Assembly (NCBI GenBank): GCA_965221075.1
Contig: OZ244865.1
Coordinates: 2,232,001-2,296,000 of the forward strand
Direction of reading: 5' to 3'
DNA from: UBA2970 sp965221075
GTDB lineage: Bacteria > Verrucomicrobiota > Verrucomicrobiia > Limisphaerales > AAA164-E04
Length of the DNA stretch: 64,000 nucleotides
Shown: in pieces, positions 47,953 to 56,939 of the stretch
How the letters are laid out: every line of letters starts with the position of its first letter
Position numbering within the stretch: the first letter of the stretch is position 1
Translations under genes and position numbers: made by a program
Notes under the pieces: generated by a model
What the model was told of the DNA's origin: nothing
The model's input: only the letters and a program-made list of their open reading frames with translations
Database searches by the model: none

Positions 47953-49491
47953 ATGCCGCAGCCCCCTGCGCACGTTCCCTCCCCCAGCTGGCGGTTCGAG
48001 GACTGGATCGACTTCCACATCCTCCTGGATGGAATCCTCGATTCGGAGGATCCCGACCGCTTCCGGCGCATCGGCAGGGAGTACCGCCGCCAGGCCTCCC
48101 TGTCCCCCGGAGAGGAGCCCTGCCGCCCGTCCCTGTTCCGCTTCTGGCTGGAGCGTGAGCGCCGGGAGGACGCGGCCGGGGGGATGTGGCCCGGAGCCCT
48201 GCTGTCCCGGGCCAGGAGTCTGCTGGGCCTCCTGATCCCTCCGACGGGCCTCCTGGCCGGGGCCTCTCTCGCTGCCGCCCTCCTCCGCTACGACGGCGCC
48301 ACGCCGATCAACGTCTTCCACTTCCTGGCGGTTCTGGTGGGCCTGCAGCTGCTCCTGCTGGCCCTCTCCCTGGCCGCCCTGCTGCTCCGGCAGGGAGGCT
48401 GGCTGGGAGCGGACTCGGGCCTGGGCGCCGTCTGGCTGCGATGGGGGCTGGGGCCCTGCCTGAGGCGCGCCGGGCAGGAGGCCAGGCTCCGGCTGGAGGC
48501 CTTCGTGGCCGGCCTCGGACGCCGCGGCCACCGCTACACCCCCTTCCTGGCCTGCCACCTGGGACGCCATGTCCAGCTCTTCGGAATCTGCTTCAACCTG
48601 GGGGCACTCGGCATGACCCTGGCGGCGGTCGCCTTCCGGGACCTGGCCTTCGGCTGGCAGACCTCCCTGGACCTGGGCCCGGAGACGGTGGAGCGGGCCG
48701 TCGGAGTCCTGGCCCTGGCCTGGAGCTGGACCGGCCTCGATCTCCTTCCCTCCCCCGAGGCCGTCGAAGGCACCCGCTTCCATCTCAAGGAGAGCCTGCG
48801 CCCCCTGGAGACGGCCCACCTCACCGCCTGGTGGCCCTTCCTGGCCGCCTCGCTCTGCTTCTACGGGCTCCTCCCCCGGGTGGGCCTCTTCCTGCTGCTG
48901 TGGCTGGGAGAGCGCCGGCAGCTGGGCCGGTTCCGGTTCGACACCCCGGCCTGCGGCATGCTCTACGCCCGCCTGGCGGGAGACGCCCTGCCGCTGCCTT
49001 CCGGGCCCCGGAGCGGAACGTCCCGGGCGCCCGCCTCCGCCTCTCGGGAACCGGCGCCTCCCGCCCCGCCTGGCGAGTCCGCCCCCCCTGCCCTCCTGGT
49101 GGCGGAGCCCTCCCTGGCGCGCCTGCTGGACCGGCCCGCAACCGAGAGCGCCATAAGCTCTGGATTCGGGTGGAAGGTGGGGGAATGGATGGAGTTCCCC
49201 CACGACCACCAGATCCTGGAGGAGTTCCGCCTGCCCTCCGGATTCGGCGGATGGGCGATCCTGCTCCAGGAAGCCTACCGGCCCCACACCGCCGAGCGCC
49301 TGCGATGGATCGGGGCCCTCTCCGAGGAGATCGGCAGCCGGGGCCAGCTGCTGATCCTGCTCCTGGGCAGGCAGGCTGCCTCGGGCCGCTTCCAGCCTCC
49401 CGATCCGGTGGACCGCAGGATCTGGGGGCATGCGCTGGAAGGACTGGGCCGGGACAACCTCGCCCTGGCGGCGCTCGGATTCCCGGACTGA
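47953..49491 (+). CDS. DUF2868 membrane protein
   Basis: 512-aa membrane protein of the DUF2868 family, usually found beside a DUF3482 GTPase. It has four to five hydrophobic segments (around residues 83-105, 115-140, 205-225, 295-325), separated by charged loops, then a soluble C-terminal region (about 340-512) with a Pro/Ala-rich linker. It has no enzyme motif. It is followed after 7 bases by the GTPase gene, so the two act together; their role is unknown. Confidence 0.85.
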   Translation: MPQPPAHVPSPSWRFEDWIDFHILLDGILDSEDPDRFRRIGREYRRQASLSPGEEPCRPSLFRFWLERERREDAAGGMWPGALLSRARSLLGLLIPPTGLLAGASLAAALLRYDGATPINVFHFLAVLVGLQLLLLALSLAALLLRQGGWLGADSGLGAVWLRWGLGPCLRRAGQEARLRLEAFVAGLGRRGHRYTPFLACHLGRHVQLFGICFNLGALGMTLAAVAFRDLAFGWQTSLDLGPETVERAVGVLALAWSWTGLDLLPSPEAVEGTRFHLKESLRPLETAHLTAWWPFLAASLCFYGLLPRVGLFLLLWLGERRQLGRFRFDTPACGMLYARLAGDALPLPSGPRSGTSRAPASASREPAPPAPPGESAPPALLVAEPSLARLLDRPATESAISSGFGWKVGEWMEFPHDHQILEEFRLPSGFGGWAILLQEAYRPHTAERLRWIGALSEEIGSRGQLLILLLGRQAASGRFQPPDPVDRRIWGHALEGLGRDNLALAALGFPD

Positions 49492-49498
49492 GGCCGCC

Positions 49499-50905
49499 AT
49501 GACGGTACCTACCTTCGCCGTCGTGGGGCATCCCAACGAGGGGAAGTCGTCGGTGGTGGCCACCCTGGCCGAGGACGACTCGGTGGATATCAGCCCCTAC
49601 CCGGGAGAGACTTCCGAGTGCCGGGAATACCCCGTCCAGGCCGACGGAGACATCGTCCTGCGCTTCATCGACACCCCGGGCTTCCAGAATCCCCGGGGCA
49701 TCCTCCAGTGGTTCCGGGAGAACGGTCCCGAGGAGCCCCGCCTGGCCGGACGCTTCCTGGAGGCCCACCGGAGCTCTACCCGCTGGCGGCACGACTGCCG
49801 GCTCCTGGATCCGATCGCCCGGGGCTACGGGATCCTCTACGTGCTCGACGGCAGCCGCCCTGTCTCGGGCACCGACCGGATCGAGATGGAGATCCTCCGG
49901 CTCTCGGGCAATCCCCGCATGGCGGTGATCAATCCCAAGGAGGCCCACCCGGGAAACCTGGAGGAATGGAAGGCGGCCTGCTCCCAGCGCTTCAGCGCCG
50001 TCCGCCTGTTCAACGCCCACCGGGCCACCTTCGTGGAGCGGATCGCCCTCCTGGAGAGCCTGCGGGCCATCCACCAGGACTGGGAGGAGCCGCTGGGCCG
50101 GGTGGTCGGGATCTTCCGGAAGGACTGGAGCCGCCGGATCCGGGAGACTGCGGAGATAGTGGTGCGCCTCCTGGAGCAGGCCGCCGGCCACACCGAGACG
50201 GCCGCGCTCTCCGATCCCTCCGGAGGGAAGGATAGGCTTCCCTCCCTGGAGGAACGCTACCGGCAGTCCCTCCGCAGGATGGAGCGCCAGGCCCACGAGC
50301 GGATCCGCCGCATATACCGCCACCGCGTCTTCCAGGTTCGGATCCCCGAGCAGTCCGTCCTGGGCGAGGACCTGTTCACCTCCCGCACCTGGCAGGTCCT
50401 GGGACTGAAGCGCCACCAGCTGGCCTCGGCGGGCCTGCTGCTGGGAGGAGGGCTGGGGGCCAAGCTGGACCTGATGGCCGCGGGGCTGGCCTTCGGAGCC
50501 TTCACCACGGCCGGCGCCCTGGCGGGCGCCGCCGCCGTCTGGCTCAAGGGGGAGCGGCTGGCCCAGGTCCGCATCGTCCGCCAGCGGATCGGCCGCACGC
50601 TGATCACCGTGGGCCCCAACAGCAACCCGCAGTTCCCCTTCATCCTGATCGACCGGGCCCTCCTCTACTTCGGGCATGTCGCCGCCCAGGCCCATGTGGT
50701 GCGGCAGGCCGACGCTCCGCTCCTGGAGGCCGGAGAGGCTGGGGCGTCCGCCGGATGGAGCCGGTCCCAGCGCGGCCTGTGCGTCCGTCTGCTATCGGAC
50801 CGCCTGTCGGGGCAGAGGCGGGAGAGGCTGCGCCAGGAGTTCTCCCGCCAGCTCGGGGAGTCCCTGAGGACCCAGGTGGAGAAAGGTGTTCCGGAGAGGC
50901 TGTAA
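49499..50905 (+). CDS. Era/TrmE-like GTPase with DUF3482 C-terminal domain
   Basis: 468-aa GTPase. G1 is GHPNEGKSSVVATLA (residues about 9-23), G3 is DTPGFQNPRG (residues about 59-68). The C-terminal half (residues about 250-468) is DUF3482, with a hydrophobic hairpin (LLLGGGLGAKLDLMAAGLAFGAFTTAGALAGAA, residues about 319-345) that may insert in the membrane near the DUF2868 partner. Starts at the ATG at 49499. Its last six codons and stop lie within the 3' P1 strand of rnpB on the opposite strand. Confidence 0.88.
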   Translation: MTVPTFAVVGHPNEGKSSVVATLAEDDSVDISPYPGETSECREYPVQADGDIVLRFIDTPGFQNPRGILQWFRENGPEEPRLAGRFLEAHRSSTRWRHDCRLLDPIARGYGILYVLDGSRPVSGTDRIEMEILRLSGNPRMAVINPKEAHPGNLEEWKAACSQRFSAVRLFNAHRATFVERIALLESLRAIHQDWEEPLGRVVGIFRKDWSRRIRETAEIVVRLLEQAAGHTETAALSDPSGGKDRLPSLEERYRQSLRRMERQAHERIRRIYRHRVFQVRIPEQSVLGEDLFTSRTWQVLGLKRHQLASAGLLLGGGLGAKLDLMAAGLAFGAFTTAGALAGAAAVWLKGERLAQVRIVRQRIGRTLITVGPNSNPQFPFILIDRALLYFGHVAAQAHVVRQADAPLLEAGEAGASAGWSRSQRGLCVRLLSDRLSGQRRERLRQEFSRQLGESLRTQVEKGVPERL

Positions 50906-51311
50906 GCCGAATTCTGTCTGCGCCGCCCTCCCCTGGGGGAGGAGGCGGAGAGGATCATTCATCTACGCGATCTACCCGGAACCGCCTCCCGCCCTAGGGG
51001 GCGGGCAGCGAAGCGGGCCGCTTCCTCGGTTCCCTATTCGATCTTGCTCCCGACGGGGCTTGCCGTGCCTCCTCGATTGCTCTTGGAGCGGTGAGCTCTT
51101 ACCTCACCTTTTCACCCTTGTCCGGCAGGACCGGACGGTCTGTTTTCTGTGGCGCTATCCGTGAAGGCGCCCTTTGGAACGCCCCCCCCGTGTGTACCCG
51201 GAGGCCGGGAGGAACCCCCCGGCCCGGTTACACGGCATCGTGCCCTGTGGAGTTCGGACTTTCCTCCCCCGGCCCGGAGGCCGGGAGCGACCCTCCGCCT
51301 CTCCGGAACGG
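50888..51311 (-). ncRNA. rnpB: RNase P RNA (bacterial type A-like)
   Basis: Catalytic RNA that trims the 5' leader of tRNA precursors. P1 pairs GTTCCGGAGAGGC at the 5' end with its exact complement at the 3' end (13 bp). The conserved 5' motif GAGGAAAGTCCGAACTCC, the S-domain segment GGTAAGAGCTCACCG, CGGCAAGCCCC, and the 3' motif AGATGAATGAT...GAATTCGGCTTACAG are all in order. Length about 420 nt is normal to slightly long. The promoter lies just upstream. Its 3' end overlaps the convergent GTPase gene by about 18 bases. Confidence 0.97.
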
Positions 51312-51317
51312 CCGGGC

Positions 51318-51346
51318 ATGTTAGGAGGGCGCGCTGGAAGGAGCAA
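51318..51346 (-). promoter_or_regulatory. rnpB promoter
   Basis: On the minus strand TTGCTC (51341-51346) and TAACAT (51318-51323) are separated by 17 bases, placing transcription start within a few bases of the P1 helix. Confidence 0.7.
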
Positions 51347-51363
51347 GAACCGACGGCGGAACG

Positions 51364-52338
51364 CTAGATGCAGGCGTCGTAGAACTCCACGTAGGCGTCG
51401 GGCTGGTCGCCTGCCCGCATCCGCATGGCCGAGCGGGGATGCTGGTTGAGCAGTCCGGTGATCCCGTAGGGCACCAGAGGCCCCCACTCGATCTCCCTGC
51501 TCAGAGGGACCATGTGGTCCTGAAGCAGCTGGAGGATGGGGCGAAGCCGGAACTTGGGATTCTTCAGGAAGCCGACGAGCAGCTCCATGGGGCAGTTGCC
51601 GGCCCCCCGGCCCATGCCCGCCATGGTGGCATCGACCCGGTTGACCCCGTTGACGATCGCCTCGATGGTGTTGGCGAAGGCCAGCTGCTGGTTGTTGTGG
51701 GTGTGGATGCCCACCTCCTTGCCTGCCGCCCTGGCGTGCTTCAGGTACCTGCATGCCAGGCTGCGGATCTGCTCGCCGTAGAGGGCCCCGTAGCTGTCGA
51801 CCACCACGATGGTGTCCACCGGGGTTCCGGCCAGGGTCTCGAGCATCTGGTCGATCTCCGAATCGCTGACCGTGGAGATGGCCATGATGTTGCAGGTGGT
51901 CTCGTAGCCCTTGTCGTGGGCGTCGCGGATCATGTCCACCGCCACCGGGATCTGGTGCACGTAGGCGGCCACCCGGATGCAGTCCAGGACCGAGCGGTCC
52001 CGGGGCAGGATGTCGGTCCTGTAGTCGGTCTTCTCGGCGTCGGCCATGGCCGAGAGCTTCAGGCCGCCGGAGTTTTCGCCGACCACCCGGCGGATGTCGT
52101 CCTCCTCGCAGAACTTCCAGTCCCCGAAGCTGTCGCGGGCGAAGAGGTTCCGGGAGCCCTTGTAGCCCACCTCCATGTAGTCGATCCCCGCCTGCACGCA
52201 GGTCCGGTAGACCGCTTCCACGAAACGGTCATCGAAGCGGTGCGAGTTGAGCAGCCCCCCGTCACGGATGGTGCAGTCCATGACCTTGATCTCGGGCCGG
52301 AAGGTCACCCAGGGCGCGCTCGGCTCCTTGTCTTCCAT
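51364..52338 (-). CDS. Aldolase-superfamily protein (HMGL-like/pyruvate carboxyltransferase domain)
   Basis: 324-aa TIM-barrel protein of the HMG-CoA lyase/4-hydroxy-2-oxovalerate aldolase superfamily. It begins IKVMDCTIRDGGLLNSHRFD (metal-binding Asp and the catalytic Arg-Asp), with VVDSYGALYGEQI and the metal His pair in VGIHTHNNQQLAFANT, and DATMAGMGRGAGNCP. It is of the stand-alone 'aldolase catalytic domain' group often seen with polysaccharide or lipid genes; the substrate is unknown. CAGGAGA lies 7 bases before the ATG. It stops 18 bases before the rnpB -35. Confidence 0.88.
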   Translation of the reverse strand: MEDKEPSAPWVTFRPEIKVMDCTIRDGGLLNSHRFDDRFVEAVYRTCVQAGIDYMEVGYKGSRNLFARDSFGDWKFCEEDDIRRVVGENSGGLKLSAMADAEKTDYRTDILPRDRSVLDCIRVAAYVHQIPVAVDMIRDAHDKGYETTCNIMAISTVSDSEIDQMLETLAGTPVDTIVVVDSYGALYGEQIRSLACRYLKHARAAGKEVGIHTHNNQQLAFANTIEAIVNGVNRVDATMAGMGRGAGNCPMELLVGFLKNPKFRLRPILQLLQDHMVPLSREIEWGPLVPYGITGLLNQHPRSAMRMRAGDQPDAYVEFYDACI

Positions 52339-53290
52339 CGGCAGTCTCCTGGCCTCGAGTCAGCTCGGCGGCCCGGGAGGGGCCTCCTTATACCCGAAGG
52401 CGATCCTCCCCGCCACCCAAACCTCGCTGCCGGCCGGAGCCGTCCCTCGCCGGCGCACGGAGGTCCTTCACGCTCCCCTCGAGGGCGCCGCAAGGACGGA
52501 AGGAAGTCTGCGCTCCTGGCGCCCCCGGCGAAGCGAGGAGCCTTGCTGTCCCGCATAGGATCCTAGCGACACGATCCCTCTTCCCCGGCAAGCGCATGCC
52601 GAGCCAGTACCCGGCCGGCACAGCTCCGCCTCCGAACCGGGCCGCCATGTCGGCCGCCACTCTTGAAATCCTCTTCGATCCGCCTTTGGGCGGAAGCCCG
52701 ATCCTCCAGGGAAGCAGCCCCGCTCCCGAAGGCCTGGCGCTCGACGAGCCGGTTCTCGGAACCCTGGACGAAAAGACTCGGTTTCCTTCCTTCCGAACCG
52801 GCGCCGGCTCGGGCCTGGGGATCGCCGAGGAAGGGCTCCCCGGGACAGCGAGAGGCAAGCATGAGAGCGGACGGGGATCGGCTGCGCGTGTCCGGCAAGC
52901 CGATGTACGAGGCATCCTGGCTAGCACGGCCGGTGTCCGCTTTCCGGTTCGGCGGACCCCGGAAGACTATGCCGATCCGGCAAGACGTGCCGAAGCGTCC
53001 GCCCGGCCTGGCGCTTTCCGTAGCCTGCACCAGTATCGTGCCGACGGATTGGACGTCACAGGAAGAGGGCGGCAGCCGTGCACGTCCTCCGCCCCAAGAG
53101 CATCCGGATGCTCCTTCGCATCGGGGATCCAGAGCCCGGACGAAAGCACGAGTGTAGTATCGAAACCTCCGGCAGCGTCTGCGCCGCCTCGCCCGCGCTG
53201 CCGGCCCCCGCCGGAAGAGAGAGCGCTGTCCGGATCCGGAAGGCCTACAGCGGAGGATCCCCGTCTGCCATCGCTGGCCGGCGATGGAGG
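52339..53290. other. Gene-free stretch upstream of tRNA-Arg
   Basis: About 950 bases, the longest region here with no gene I can support. GC-rich, with open frames that look random. No integrase, att-like repeat of the tRNA 3' end, or RNA gene was recognised. Confidence 0.5.
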
Positions 53291-53319
53291 TTGCTCCACC
53301 AGGCTTCCTGGGATAAAGA
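53291..53319 (+). promoter_or_regulatory. tRNA-Arg promoter
   Basis: TTGCTC at 53291-53296 and TAAAGA at 53314-53319, spacer 17 bases. The -35 and spacing equal those of rnpB. Confidence 0.6.
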
Positions 53320-53334
53320 AGGTCCGCCGGGATT

Positions 53335-53411
53335 GCGCCTGTAGCTCAGCCGGATAGAGCAACTGCCTTCTAAGCAGTCGGTCACTGGTTCGAATCCAGT
53401 CAGGCGTACCA
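53335..53411 (+). tRNA. tRNA-Arg (anticodon TCT), CCA encoded
   Basis: Full cloverleaf: acceptor GCGCCTG/CAGGCGT (one G-T pair), D arm GCTC..GAGC, anticodon arm ACTGC-CTTCTAA-GCAGT with anticodon TCT, T arm ACTGG-TTCGAAT-CCAGT, then A and an encoded CCA. Reads AGA/AGG Arg codons. Confidence 0.98.
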
Positions 53412-53429
53412 GACTCCCTGGCGCCCGGT

Positions 53430-54758
53430 TCAGCGCGCCTCCCGGCGGTAGGCCTCGGCCAGCAAGCTGACCGGGTGCACCATCCGAACCTCCAGTCCCC
53501 GGCTGTTGGCTCCGGTCTGCATGTGCAGGAGGCACCCGGGATTGCCGGTGGCTACCGTTCCGGCGCCGGTCTCCCGGATCTTGTCCAGCTTCCGGTCCAG
53601 CAGCTGGCCGGCCATCTCCGGCTGGGTGATGTTGTAGATACCGGCGCTTCCGCAGCACCAGTCGCTCTCGTCCAGTTCGGCCAGCTCCAGTCCCGGGATG
53701 GACCGGAGGATCTCCACCGGCTGGGCAGTGATCTTCTGCCCGTGACAAAGGTGGCAGGCCTGGTGGTATGCGACCTTCTGCTCCGGTTCCGGAGGGGATT
53801 CAGGAGGACGGAAGCCGATCTCCACCAGCCACTCGTGGATATCCCTGACTTTTGAATCCCACTCCCTGGCCCTCTCCCGGTACTCGGGATCGTCATCCAG
53901 AAGCGCCTCGTAGTGCTTGAGGTGCGAGCCGCAGCCAGCCGCGTTGGTGATCACCGCGTCGAAGGATCCGGGAGGAAGCAGGTCGATGAGCCGACGGGCC
54001 ATGCGCTGGGCCGACTCCCATTCCCCGTTGTGGGCGTGCAGAGAGCCGCAGCAGGGCTGCTCGGGAGGGGTGATCACCTCGCAGCCGTTGAGACGCAGCA
54101 CCTCGACCGTGTCAGCGTTCACGTCGCTGAAGACCAGATCCTGGGCGCATCCGGTCAGGACCGCGGTCCGGTACCGTGTCCGGGAGCCTCGGGGGGGAAG
54201 CCGGGGCTCGATCAGCTCGTCGGAGAACCGGGAGCACATCTTCGGGGTCATCGACTCCAGCCGCCTCAGCGAGGGGGGCAGCAGGCAGGTCAGGAAGGCT
54301 CCTCGGACCAGCTTCTGGAGCCCGGTCTCCTGGTACAGGCGCAGAAGCCGACCGAGCAGGCGCAGCCGCGCCGGTTCCTGGAACAGCCAGTTGAGAGTAA
54401 TGGAGCGCACCGCCCTTCGCCAGGGCGTGTCGAGCGCGCCGGACTCCTCGGCCTGTGCCCGAGCCTTCTCGAAGAGGAGCGCGTAGTCCACTCCGGCCGG
54501 GCAGGCGGTCATGCAGGCTAGGCAGCCCAGGCAGAAATACATCTCCTCGGCAAAGGCGGAGGTCGCCTCCAGGTCCCCGTCGGCGATGGACCGCATCAGA
54601 GCGATGCGCCCACGGGGACTGTTCCGTTCCAGGCGGGTGGCGTCGTAGGTGGGGCAGGTGGGAAGGCAAAGCCCGCAGTGCATGCACTGCTGCACCACCG
54701 AGTAGTCCAGATCCTTGAGGTGGAACGGGCCGGAGGGGGCCGGCTTAGCGGTCTCCAT
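53430..54758 (-). CDS. glcF: Glycolate oxidase iron-sulfur subunit
   Basis: 442-aa protein with two 4Fe-4S ferredoxin motifs (CMHCGLCLPTCP and CLGCLACMTACPAGVDY, within residues about 22-90) and two CCG domains (PCCGSLHAHNG, WCCGSAGIYNI). It passes electrons from GlcD, which oxidises glycolate (or lactate) to glyoxylate, to the respiratory chain at the membrane. It starts 2 bases after the glcD stop. No glcE gene is between them, as in several two-subunit systems. Confidence 0.95.
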   Translation of the reverse strand: METAKPAPSGPFHLKDLDYSVVQQCMHCGLCLPTCPTYDATRLERNSPRGRIALMRSIADGDLEATSAFAEEMYFCLGCLACMTACPAGVDYALLFEKARAQAEESGALDTPWRRAVRSITLNWLFQEPARLRLLGRLLRLYQETGLQKLVRGAFLTCLLPPSLRRLESMTPKMCSRFSDELIEPRLPPRGSRTRYRTAVLTGCAQDLVFSDVNADTVEVLRLNGCEVITPPEQPCCGSLHAHNGEWESAQRMARRLIDLLPPGSFDAVITNAAGCGSHLKHYEALLDDDPEYRERAREWDSKVRDIHEWLVEIGFRPPESPPEPEQKVAYHQACHLCHGQKITAQPVEILRSIPGLELAELDESDWCCGSAGIYNITQPEMAGQLLDRKLDKIRETGAGTVATGNPGCLLHMQTGANSRGLEVRMVHPVSLLAEAYRREAR

Positions 54759-54760
54759 GG

Positions 54761-56149
54761 TCAGTCGAACATCTTCCCCGGATTGAGTATGCCCTGAGGA
54801 TCGAGCACCTTGCGGAACTGGCGCAGGATCCTCATCTGGGCCTCTCCCGCGAACTGGGGAAGGAAGGACTTCTTCGCCAGCCCCACCCCGTGCTCTCCGG
54901 TGATGGTGCCGCCCAGGCGGATGGCCTCCTGGAACAGCTCCTGGAAGGCCTGCTCCACCCGGTGCATCTCCTCCGAGTTCCGTTCGTCGGTCAGGAAGGT
55001 GGGATGCAGGTTGCCGTCCCCCATGTGGCCAAATGTTCCGATCCGGAGGTTGTGGCGCTTGGCCAGATCCTCCACGAAGCGGATCATCCCCGCCAGCTCG
55101 CTGCGCGGCACGGTGGCGTCCTCCAGTATGGTGGTGGGGGCCATCCTGGCCAGGGCGGAGAAGGCAACTCGCCGGGCGCTGGCCAGCCGCTCGGACTCCT
55201 CCTCGTCGGCGGCCACCCGTATCTCCTTGGCGCCACCCACGCGAGAGATCTCCTCCATCCGGGCCGCTTCGGCCTCGACTACCGCCGGATCCCCGTCGGT
55301 CTCCATCAGCAGGAGCGCTTCGCAGTCCAGGGGCAGCCCGATCCGGGCATAGTCCTCCACGCAGTGGATGGTCGTCCTGTCGAGGAACTCCAGGGTGCAG
55401 GGGATGATGCGGGCGGCGATGATGTCCGAGACCACCTGGGCGGCCTCCTCCATGGAGCCGAATGTAGCCACCATGGTCTTCTTGGAGGCCGGACGGGGGA
55501 TGAGCCGGAGCAGGATCTTGGAGATGACCCCAAGAGTGCCCTCCGAACCCACGAACAGGTCCTTGAGCGAGTATCCCGCCACGTCCTTGACGCACTTGTT
55601 GCCCAGCCAGGCCACCTCCCCGTCGGGCAGCACCACCTCCAGCCCCATGACGTAGTTGCGGGTCACTCCGTACTTGAGCCCCCGCAGCCCCCCGGAATTC
55701 TCCGCCACGTTCCCTCCCAGGGTGGACACCTTCATGGAGCCCGGGTCTGGAGGATAGAACAGTCCTGCCCGGGCTGCCGCCTGGGAGACGGCGAGTGTGG
55801 TGGCCCCGGGCTCGGCCAGCAGGGTAAGGTTGCGCTCGTCCAGCTCCAGAATGGAGTCCATCCGGGCCAGGCAGAGAACGATGCAGCCCGGAACCGGCAG
55901 GCTTCCCCCGCTCAGCCCGGTCCCGGCTCCTCTGGTGACCACCGGAATCGATCGCCTTGCAGCCAGCCTGAGCACGGAGGAAATCTCCTCGGGTCCCCTG
56001 ACAAAGACAACGCAGCCCGGCAGCTGCTTGAGTGCAGCTGTTCCGTCGAAGGAGTAGGGAATCAGATCCTCCCTCTCGTAGAGCGTCTGCCCGGGCCCCG
56101 TGATCCCTTCAAGCTCCCCGATTGCCTCCCTGTCCATGCCCATACCCAT
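54761..56149 (-). CDS. glcD: Glycolate oxidase FAD-binding subunit
   Basis: 462-aa flavoprotein of the GlcD/D-lactate dehydrogenase type. The FAD-binding domain has TRGAGTGLSGGSLPV (residues about 74-88), PPDPGSMKVSTLGGNVAENSGG and DLFVGSEGTLGVISK. The C-terminal cap has FGHMGDGNLHPTFL, GTITGEHGVGLAKK and LNPGKMFD. The start is ambiguous among ATGs at 56149, 56143 and 56137; none has a good ribosome binding site. Operon with glcF. It lets the cell use glycolate, an abundant algal exudate. Confidence 0.95.
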   Translation of the reverse strand: MGMGMDREAIGELEGITGPGQTLYEREDLIPYSFDGTAALKQLPGCVVFVRGPEEISSVLRLAARRSIPVVTRGAGTGLSGGSLPVPGCIVLCLARMDSILELDERNLTLLAEPGATTLAVSQAAARAGLFYPPDPGSMKVSTLGGNVAENSGGLRGLKYGVTRNYVMGLEVVLPDGEVAWLGNKCVKDVAGYSLKDLFVGSEGTLGVISKILLRLIPRPASKKTMVATFGSMEEAAQVVSDIIAARIIPCTLEFLDRTTIHCVEDYARIGLPLDCEALLLMETDGDPAVVEAEAARMEEISRVGGAKEIRVAADEEESERLASARRVAFSALARMAPTTILEDATVPRSELAGMIRFVEDLAKRHNLRIGTFGHMGDGNLHPTFLTDERNSEEMHRVEQAFQELFQEAIRLGGTITGEHGVGLAKKSFLPQFAGEAQMRILRQFRKVLDPQGILNPGKMFD

Positions 56150-56173
56150 TCGCGCCGATCGACTCGGAACCCG

Positions 56174-56202
56174 ATTACACAAGGATCAGGCTGGCAATGC
56201 AA
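56174..56202 (-). promoter_or_regulatory. Candidate glcD promoter
   Basis: On the minus strand TTGCAT (56197-56202) and TGTAAT (56174-56179), separated by 17 bases, about 25 bases before the nearest candidate start codon. Confidence 0.5.
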
Positions 56203-56576
56203 CGAGACAGGCCACCGATCGAGGTCATACACAACATGATTCATCCGGAACTGGCTCCACCAGAATGGCTACTGAAGCTCGTGCTCTGTCCTGGCCGAGA
56301 CTGTCCCGGACGAAAAAATGCCTGCGCAGCGATCCCCACGATCGATCTGCCGGAGCGATGCCGATTCGGCGAATCTGCAATCGGCGCCTACGAGCACCAT
56401 GGCATTCCAGGGGAGTATGGTGAGTATTGACTTGCAGGCGAACTCGATCGCAGACATCATGATGCGCATGGGGATCCCGAACACAGGCTTGTGGGGTTAG
56501 GCAAAAAGGTAATCAGCGGGATCGACGCATGCGATCCAGGATTTGCCAGACACCACCGATATCCGGGGTCTGGCCA
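56203..56576. other. Gene-free stretch, falling GC
   Basis: About 370 bases with no supported gene between the glcD promoter and the transposase remnant. GC content falls compared with the region to the left, marking the left side of the AT-rich island. Small open frames on both strands show no motifs. Confidence 0.45.
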
Positions 56577-56939
56577 TCAAGGCCTGGGAACCACCCGGCT
56601 CAAGCCCACTTTCTCTCTGCCCGAAAATACCTCTGTAGCTATTAGCCAGGAAAAGCCGTAGCGATAATCCGCCCAGGTGATTCCGCCAGCGCCACTCGTC
56701 CATCCGGAAGTCGCAAGTGTGGTACGCGCCACGAGTTCCCACTCATGCTGGAAGAAGGTCAGGTAGCGGAAGCTCCTGGTCAGCATGTCATTAACCGGAT
56801 GAACGACCTCGATATCGCCATGCGCAAAGCGCGCATCCCGACGAATGCCGACACGCACGGCGAGCCTGCTCCAAGACTCGACGTAGTCAAGAGATAGATG
56901 TGGCGAGTCCAGTACGATCACGAACAGTTCGTGGTTCAT
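56577..56939 (-). pseudogene. Probable decayed ISL3-family transposase (N-terminal fragment)
   Basis: A 120-codon open frame (MNHELFVIVLDSPHLSL at the start) contains RLAVRVGIRRDARF, then SFRYLTFFQHEWELVAR and GGITWADYRYGFSWL. These fit the N-terminal region of ISL3 (IS204/IS1001/IS1096/IS1165) transposases, where the usual motifs are WRHLxFFQHExxLxARxPR and xxPWA. The zinc-finger cysteines of intact ISL3 proteins are missing (the region reads AHGDIEVVHPVND), and the frame ends before the DDE domain. No terminal inverted repeats or target duplication were recognised. The assignment is tentative. Confidence 0.45.

Noticed and set aside
56269..56484. Small open frame on the minus strand next to the transposase remnant
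   Set aside because: No motif, no ribosome binding site, and an equally long open frame on the other strand.
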